Shown one piece after another: positions 57,011 through 64,000 of a DNA stretch of 64,000 nucleotides (its first letter is position 1; each line of letters opens with the position of its first letter). Location: positions 51,831,662 to 51,895,661 of the forward strand of contig JALGQZ010000001.1 in the NCBI GenBank assembly GCA_023105745.1. The letters run 5' to 3'. A program made the position numbers and the translations under genes. Source of the DNA: Austropuccinia psidii. Taxonomy: Eukaryota; Basidiomycota; Pucciniomycetes; Pucciniales; Sphaerophragmiaceae. The notes under the pieces were generated by a model. That model saw only the letters and a list, made by a program, of their open reading frames with translations, did no database searches and had not been told where the DNA came from.

Positions 57011-60000
57011 TCATGGCGGCGGCCTTTCATCATCGGAGATTTCAATTGGACTAACACTATCCATTCGGTTGGGTAAATCCACATTCAATCCATTCTCACT
57101 GTTGCGGATCATAGAACCATTAACTCCAATCCCATTTCCACTACCACTTCTATAATCTTCTGCTATTATCATTCCTTCTCCACCTGATTGCACTCCGTCG
57201 CCATCAAGGTGTCGTCGATGCGACGAGCCTGCAACTGCAAGATCTACGTCACTTCTTCGTCTTATGATTGAGTAATGAGGAACCCTGAGAGCATTCTGTA
57301 GCGACCCGCTACTACTATTATGTTGTAATCCTTCTGATGTATCCAGCTTCATGATATGTCCTACCCCATGCCTCGATGGTCCTTGATTGGTTGAAAGACT
57401 AGACGAGGTTGAATTGATCATGTTATGATCTGTCAGGAACCGATCATCAGTACCAAAAGAAGTCTGTCTTTTGTGATTTGTTGAGCCGTAAAGTGGAATC
57501 GGTGAGTGAAGTTCATTGAGTCCATTTGAGCTTGCTTGATCAGGTACTTCATCACGGTTTGTCATATTTAGTCCGGTGGCTATACTATTAGACGATACTT
57601 GACTGGCGGCCGCTGTGACCCCAAGAGCCGATTCATCAATTTGCATAGCTGGTTGTTGACCGTCCCTAAGTTGCTCTGTAGAGCTAATTCCAGTCGAGTA
57701 ACTACCATGTGTGATGCCTTCGGCATCACCATTACGGTTAGATTGAATATGTCTCCTCGTAGCCAACCTCGGTTGACCGGGGATCGACAGTAGCTGCCCG
57801 TTACCACTAATCATTGATGAGCTAAGGCTTCCAGTAGGTCCTTCGTATAAAACATCCGACAAGGCCACTCGACTTGCTCGTTCTGGTAGTCTCAATTCTC
57901 GTCTTCGATTGCCCAAGCTGTATAATTGAGGATTGGTTTTTTGCCTGGCAGCCGCCATTGCCGCTGCCATTACACGGGGATCAGGCATACTATTAAAGAC
58001 TGCCAAATTCAGACCAACAGGGGCAGCTGTTGTGGTTAAATTGTTGGTATTCTCTTCGTCAACCAAGCCATTAGTAAAGTTTGTGGATTGAAGGCTTCGG
58101 CCAAGACTTGCACTGCTTGAAGCATATAAAGCTGCCAAGTAATATCGGAGCTCATTGACTCCTTTACCAGAATAAACACAAAACGCTTGACGCTGATGGG
58201 CATTAAAGTCCTAGAAGAGTGAACAAGGTTGAAAAAAGAAAAGTAAATAAAAGGATACTTAAGTAGTAAGAGTAAAACATTTACCTTTGGTGGAGCACGA
58301 CACCAAGCTTGTAAGTCAGTTCGCCTGAATGCGGGCACGCCTGTTAAGCTAAGATGAGTTAAGCGATGGAGTCGTTGAAGAAGCCAGTGTATAGCCCCAA
58401 CGGTAATATTATCGCAATAAGACAAATGAATTCGTTCGAGAGAAGTTCTCTCAACTAAAGTATAGACCGACTGATCGGTAATGTTGGTGACCTAAGTAAT
58501 GAACATACTATTAGCTATTGTGATCAAAAGATTGAATGAAGAGTATGAAATGAAACTTACACGAACTAGTCCTATTCTTTTCAGCCTAGGAAGACATTGC
58601 GCTAATTCGAATACACTCATATCAGTCAAGTTGTTGCAGCCTGTTAAAAATGTAGACAAACTTGAATTAATGATCATAATAAATTGATTAAACAGGATGT
58701 ATTAGAGTTTCTCACATGCAAGGTCGATATAGCGGAGTCTAGTGCAGCTGCGAGCGACTCGAATCACAGCCCGATCGGTCAGGCTAAATGAGGATTGAAT
58801 TTACAAGTAAGTGAATGCTGATGAGGAAACCAAAAAGCGAAAATTGAGGATGATGATTTGAGTGCTGACCTGCTAACGTGACCCAGATGCAAATAATGCA
58901 AATATTTCCCCAATCCACAAATCGAGTTTAAAGACTCATCCGTCAATCCGACACACTTTGCAAGGACCAGGTTGCGAATCCTGGGCATGTGTTTGATGAT
59001 ACCTTCAAGACTGGCATCAGTAAGTTTTACAAGCGAGGTTAAGTCGAGAAAGCGAATATGGTCGAAATGCATTAATGAGTTGTCTAATCGTCTATTGCTA
59101 GTTAAAGATGAAAGGAATTCATGGGCTGAGCCATCAAGATGATCGATGAGCATAGCTGAATCATATTTGTTGAAATGATGATCGAGATCTTGATACGAGC
59201 TACCATTGATTTGATTTTGAGAGTCTGGGCCGATGGGTTCTTGTAAAATCGGATGAGGAATACCATCTGCAGCGATAGTACTATTTGAAAAGCTAGGAAA
59301 TCCCCCATCTGAGATTTCCGTGCAACCAGAAAGACTGAGCTCACGGAGATGAGATGAATGCTTCCATAACATCCATAGGCTAGCATTAGTGACAAGTTTA
59401 CAGCCAACAAGATCGACTTCTAATAATAATGGACATGCCACAGCGATGGTTATGAGAGCTGCGTCGGTAATTTTTTCACAAAATTTGAGTTTAAGCTAAA
59501 AAAAAAAAAAAAAGTATTGGATTAGTGATTGAGATGAATTAAATGATATAAAAAAAAAAAAGCCATGAGTAGTAAAATACCCGTCTTAAAGCTTTACAGT
59601 GCCTGAGAGATTGAAGGCCGAGGTCAGTGATTGTCTTACAACCTGAAAGGTTTAAGCCTTGCAAGAGTTTAGAGTATTGGCCGACGGCACAAATACATTG
59701 ATCTGTTACCAATTTACAATCTGAGAGATCTAAAGCGACAAGTTCGTTTGAGTTTTTGAGTATCTTGATGATTGAGTCATCTGTTATTGAATCGCAGCCA
59801 GATAAAGTCAAGCGTTCCAATCTAGAGCAATTGACAAGTCTAAGAAGAATTGGATCGGTCATATGATCGGCAATAGCAGAGAAGTTGAGTCTACGAATAA
59901 ATGTAATGTAAGGGAAAGTTTGATTTTTTGAAGCGAGTGAGACGAGCATCTTGATTAAACATGAAGTAGATGGGAAGCTTGGCTTGTGCCATAATAATTC

Positions 60001-60822
60001 AACACCACATTGGCACCAAGCTTTGCAGACCAATAGAGCACGCCCTGTGGAATGATCAATAATGTTTTAAAATGAAACGAATATTAATAGAGCATCTATG
60101 ATTTTTTTTAATGTAGATGAGAGAATAGAGACCCAACTGAGATCATTAGTAGATGAGACAGATCTGAGGATTTGAACTAAAATTTCGTGGGGCAATGAAC
60201 TAGATAAGCTTAATTTTCTATTTGAATGATGAGGATTAGTTTGATGGACCGATTGAATGAAAGGAAGATTGATGGATAGATTTGAATGATGAATGAATGA
60301 AGGAGAAGATGAAGAAATGGAGGAAGTGGTAGATGAAGGTTTGATATGATTTGAAGATGAGACAAGAGTAGAATTAGGGTGAGATGAAATGTTTGATTGA
60401 GAAGGAATTTTATCAAGATCATGAACTGAAGCTTGATTTTGATTTTGATTTTGATTTTGATTTTGATTTGATTGATGATTCTGATTTTGATTTAGGGATA
60501 AAGAGTTGATGTTATTATTTAATCTTGGACTGAGGGTATTAAAAGGCCAAGGATGAGCGCCAATCTTATTAGATGAAGTAGCGAGAGCTGGACCGGTAGG
60601 ATGACTTGAGTGATTTGAGTTAACTCTTAAGTTTCTATCATCACCTCTTCTATGACGATGTAAATGTAGATGATGATTTGAATTTGGATGATCGTCATCT
60701 GAATCGGATGAATCGGATGAAGATGGAGAGGAAGGATAACGATTAGATTGATTAATTGAAGGAGTAATTGGATGATTCGAGTTAGATTGAAGGATTGCAG
60801 CGTTAGCTGGATTAGTTGACAT
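57011..60822 (-). CDS. GRR1: GRR1/grrA-type F-box leucine-rich-repeat protein (SCF ubiquitin ligase subunit)
   Basis: Seven exons on the minus strand: 60822-60138, 60044-59581, 59495-58870, 58783-58716, 58640-58561, 58491-58285 and 58210-57011. Introns of 69-93 nt all have GT...AG ends, and all phases join to 3330 nt, 1109 residues. Residues 1-205 are disordered and S/N/Q-rich. The F-box spans about 209-253 (LPHEILVQILRSV, then DLRRALLVCKAW across intron 1). Amino-terminal-conserved cysteine-containing leucine-rich repeats follow to about 690 (LTLSGCDSITDDSI, LDLSDCKLVTD). The GRR1-specific end of the repeats, FNAHQRQAFCVYSGKGVNEL, follows. Residues 725-1109 are low-complexity. The protein should bind Skp1 and select phosphorylated targets (in yeast, G1 cyclins and nutrient regulators). 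No break was seen; this is the one intact host gene in the window. Confidence 0.93.
60430..60490 (-). repeat. Hexanucleotide repeat encoding an Asn/Gln tract in the F-box protein
   Basis: Repeated GATTTT on the plus strand codes (NQ)n on the minus strand near residues 110-132. Length variation between strains is likely. Confidence 0.7.
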
Positions 60823-60999
60823 GATTGAAGAGTAGGTTGACGATTAATTTGAAGTTGAAGGATCTCAGGATGATCTCGAAAAACTAAAATTGCGACTTGT
60901 AAACTGTGAATGAGACTGAGACAGAAGGATGGAGGAATAAAAAACTTGGGAGGATTGTGGCCCTAGGGGGAACTTTTGAGCAAGGTCAAATGGTCAACA

Positions 61000-61031
61000 A
61001 GCCAAACCAAGCCAAGCCAAGCCAAGCCAAG
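61000..61031 (+). repeat. GCCAA pentanucleotide microsatellite
   Basis: Six near-tandem GCCAA units about 180 bp upstream of the F-box gene start, possibly within its promoter or 5' untranslated region. Confidence 0.7.
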
Positions 61032-61131
61032 GCCCATGAAATCTGATTAGCTGCTCGGTTGCAGAAAAAAATTGAAGTGATTTCAAAATTTCAACGAAAT
61101 AATTAATTCAATTTTTCATTTTAATCTTTAT

Positions 61132-61251
61132 TTATTTTAAGCTCAATTTAGGCTTATTCTCACAATCAAGTGCCAATTGGACATCTTGATCATCAAAAAA
61201 TTTAACTTGGTCACCTAATTGATTCCAAAGATATTGCTCTAGTTTTTGCTC
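61132..61251 (-). CDS. Possible orphan terminal exon (39 residues plus stop)
   Basis: Immediately after a TTGATTCAG acceptor-like site the minus strand has a 40-codon frame ending TAA (61132-61134): EQKLEQYLWNQLGDQVKFFD and onward. Composition is clearly less AT-biased than its surroundings and reads like real protein. No upstream exon was found in 61260-62670, so it could be the last exon of an unseen or decayed gene. Family not recognised. Confidence 0.25.
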   Translation of the reverse strand, partial: EQKLEQYLWNQLGDQVKFFDDQDVQLALDCENKPKLSLK

Positions 61252-61259
61252 CTGAATCA

Positions 61260-62671
61260 AAAATTAATTTAAAATATCAAGATCTCATTAAACACTAAAA
61301 AAAGAAACTTTGAATGAAGAATTCTTTGTTGATTTTCAAAAGTAAATTTAACTGTCTTATGGGATAAAAAATAAAATAGAATAATTAAAATTAAAGTAAA
61401 TCAATGAATTAATTACTTATTTGCATTATTCTTTTTGGAAAAAAGAAAAATATGTTGATGTTTTTAGTTTTTACTCAATTGAGTTTAATAAAAAGAATTA
61501 ATCTTGTTTGAATAGTTAATCAAAATAATCATGAAATCAAAAAAAGGGTAGTGGAAATTTCAATTTAATCAAGTCTTATTAATTAATTTAAAAGCTAATC
61601 CAATTCTTCAAATAAAAAATAAACTTAAATTGTTTTTTTATTATTTTAATTTTTTTTTAACAAGAATAAAATAAAAATTAGACTTTTTGTCTCTCTAATA
61701 ATTTCTTTAAGTTAAATTAAGTTATTTAAAAATTAAATAAATAAATTTGAATTCTTAATAAAATTCTAATTCACTTGATAAAAGAAAGTTTTAGGAAAAT
61801 ATCATATATTCTTCATCTTTACTTTTTTGCTCATTTAATGAAAATATAAATATAAAGAATTATTCAATTTATCTCTTAATTTTTAGAATATAATTCATTT
61901 ATTTATTTTGATAATTTTTATGATTTTTTGTTTAATTTTCTTGATGTAAAAAATGATACAAAAGAACTATAATTTTATCCTTTGAGATTAGTTTCTTTTT
62001 CCCTTTTTCTCATTCTAAAAATGGGACAAATTTCTTATTTTTATTACATAAAAATTTTACTTTGATGTAGTAACTGAATGTAAGAGAAATAGCATCAATT
62101 AAATTAATTAGAATTAATACCCTTTTTTTGGGTCAAATTATGCTTATCTATCATATGAGAATTATTGTTATAAAGGAGTTAGAATTTCATTACTAATAAA
62201 GCCTGCACATCAAGGAAATTATTTGGCTTTAATGACTTATTAAATATCAAAATTTTGTCCTTGAGCTGGCCAAGTGATGCATTTTGACAAAAAAAATCAA
62301 TAATAAAAAGATGCTTTAGTGGATATTTATCATAAATTGCCATTCATTAACCCCCAAAATCAGCTCAATTTTCTCTAATGCTATGCCATTGTCATGAAAG
62401 CTTAATATTGATAGGGAAGATTTTAATATAAGCTATTTATCCCTTCTTAAAACCCTTTCTTAGTTCTTAATTGTGAAATATGACATCATCATGAATCCTT
62501 AGAAGTAAATTACTGAAATAATTTGTTATATATTTACTAAAATGTCTTAAAGTTATGTTATGTTAGATTAGAAAATTCTTATGGGTTTTGTAGATATTTT
62601 ATAATATTTCATTTTCATGGATTTACAAAATTTTAAAATGAGATTATAATTAGTTTATATTTAAGTTTTTT
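61260..62671. other. AT-rich intergenic sequence
   Basis: No gene, RNA or repeat recognised beyond poly-A/T runs. Confidence 0.55.
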
Positions 62672-63190
62672 TGTCAGGCTGAGTCTATTAAGAAGTGATA
62701 ATAAGGAGTATTTACAACCTAAAATATGACCAGACATGGATAATAATGTCAAAAATAAGTTTTAATAAGAAGAAAAGGGCCTTACTAATGATTATTCGTG
62801 GTGGTGAGCGCTGTTGAAAGCCCTGGGTGCAGCTTTACCTGTTGGGTTGCAATAATAAAGTCTAAAATACTAAATTTTATAGTATAACCTGGTTAGTTTC
62901 CAAGAGTATAACTGTTTTTGACAGTTGTACTACGTAGGAGTTCAAGAGCAGGATGAGGAAACCTTTTCTGGTGGAGAAAAGGCCTCCTTTTATCCTAAAA
63001 TGGGGTGTAATGGCCTTCTAGACCATCCACGTAGAGGAAATGAAGAGTTTTTCACTTCAGAGTGCTGGCTTGTGGTTTTCATAGCACCTGTATGCTCTGT
63101 ATTGGGCTCAGATGTGGTTTGGAAACCACATCTGGGCTGTTTTCACCAATACAGGGTGAAAATTTTCATCTGGGGACCACATAGTAAGCC
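62672..63190 (-). repeat. Truncated family 2 LTR, minus orientation
   Basis: Starts TGTCAGGCTGAGTCTATTAAG at 62672 and follows the reverse complement of the family 2 LTR through the CTCACCACC block (about 62800) and the intact 12-bp palindrome (63109-63134), then the GGTGAAAATTTTCATCTGGGG segment. It stops at about 63190, where hAT-like sequence begins. Confidence 0.8.
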
Positions 63191-64000
63191 CAGCCCCCAA
63201 CCCTGGCAACTCAAGGATTCTCCGTCAAGGTCAACTTTGGGGAAAGGGGACGGGGCCCAAATTTAGGTACAATTTCTTATGGGGTAGACTTGGGAATGGT
63301 GGGAGGGGAAAGGCCCCAGCCCCTTTGTTTCCCCAATGGGAGAAATTTGACCATCCACATTTTTCATTTCCAAATAAATAGTATAGTTAAAAGAACTGAA
63401 AAGATATTCAATAATAAAAAAAAGATAAAAGCTAAGTCTGAGAATAGATAAGGCCAAACTGTTCCCAATATCTGAGGCAGGAAAGCTGCTCCACATGCAT
63501 TGAAGACAAAGATGCATGCTGATAAGTGAGTATCTTGCATCCACAAGAGAATACTTGTTCTGAGGGTGCACTAGTTGCTGGGATTGCTAGATATTTACAG
63601 GCCATCTTCTTGTGGGTAGGAAACATGGTGGCCTGTGACTTCCAAAAAAGCAGGACCCTCAGTTGGTTCAGCAAAGTATCACTGTGTTGGCCTCAGGATG
63701 AGCCATTGGATAAATTTTATCAATCAACACACTCTCCTGCTCATGAGATGGTTGAGGAAGCTGCAATGGCTCATTTGAGCTAGTCAGGTGGTAGCAGGCT
63801 TCTTGGTCAAATATTGATTCTAGTTCCTTTTCCAATGTACCAAAATCTTCCAATGTTGAATTGTGAGTGATGAAAAATTTCATCTTCAGCTGAGAATCCA
63901 GGATTGAAGCACAGATTACTGGTATCTTTTTGAGTAAAAATATGAGATATTTGGTCAGCTTGTTGGTCATGGCAATTTCTGCTGGCTCAATGGGTGCAAC
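63191..64000 (-). mobile_element. hAT DNA transposon, 3' end, running off the window
   Basis: A likely terminal sequence begins CAGCCCCCAACCCTGGCAAC at 63191, the CAG-type start common in hAT elements and an abrupt rise in GC against the neighbouring LTR. The transposase C-terminus follows on the minus strand from about 63432. The LTR sequence is broken exactly here, so the hAT inserted into it or replaced part of it. The other end and the 8-bp duplication lie beyond 64000. Confidence 0.6.
63432..64000 (-). pseudogene. hAT transposase C-terminal part with a frameshift
   Basis: Two frames, 63970-63668 and 63674-63432, overlap by a few bases and together resemble the hAT C-terminus. The second carries the hallmark dimerisation-domain start YLAIPATSAPSEQVFSCG followed by HASLSSMHVEQLSCLRYW. 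The first has the preceding helical region (LTKYLIFLLKKIPVICASIL). A shift at about 63670 and the missing upstream part make it a pseudogene fragment in this window. It is not a copy of any other element here. Confidence 0.8.

Overview
The window looks like a repeat-choked, AT-rich stretch of a rust fungus (Pucciniales) nuclear genome. From memory, the gag N-terminus and the gag-pol wording resemble retrotransposon proteins of the myrtle rust Austropuccinia psidii; no database search was possible. Support comes from the single clear host gene, a seven-exon fungal GRR1/grrA-type F-box leucine-rich-repeat protein with 69-93 nt introns (57011-60822, minus strand). Almost everything else is transposable elements and their decayed remains.

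Layout. 1-8466: minus-strand Ty3/gypsy element with a C-terminal chromodomain ('family 1', LTR ends TGTCACA...TGTGACA), broken by many stops and cut by the window edge. 8467-21338: AT-rich sequence dominated by a near-palindrome (about 10526-18226), each arm of which carries one LTR (10743-12247 family 1; 15493-16902 family 2). 21339-32433: an old family 2 LTR split by a young family 2 Ty3/gypsy element (22382-32076; TSD TATTC; 1437-nt LTRs at both ends with only about six differences seen), whose long gag-pol frame is almost intact. 32434-35360: AT-rich, nothing recognised.

35361-55386: a three-level nest. The outer element is a PIF/Harbinger transposon with a Myb/SANT-like gene (plus), a transposase gene (minus) and a decayed Tet-like 2-oxoglutarate oxygenase gene (plus). 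A MULE (37263-51273; TSD TTCTTAAT) that encodes a transposase with a C-terminal OTU cysteine-protease domain sits inside it. A family 1 Ty3/gypsy element (38567-48293; TSD CTTGG) sits inside the MULE, splitting its coding exon just before the OTU domain.

55387-64000: microsatellite-rich sequence, the GRR1-like gene, AT-rich spacer with one possible orphan exon, a truncated family 2 LTR, and the 3' end of a minus-strand hAT transposase running off the window.

Functionally, the host gene should supply the substrate-recognition subunit of an SCF ubiquitin ligase. The elements supply reverse transcriptase/integrase or DDE transposases, and nearly all copies carry disabling changes. The most unusual content is the Harbinger with a Tet-like oxygenase gene inside its ends, the MULE-OTU fusion, the giant palindrome, and a spliced accessory frame that overlaps the gag-pol frame of the young retrotransposon.
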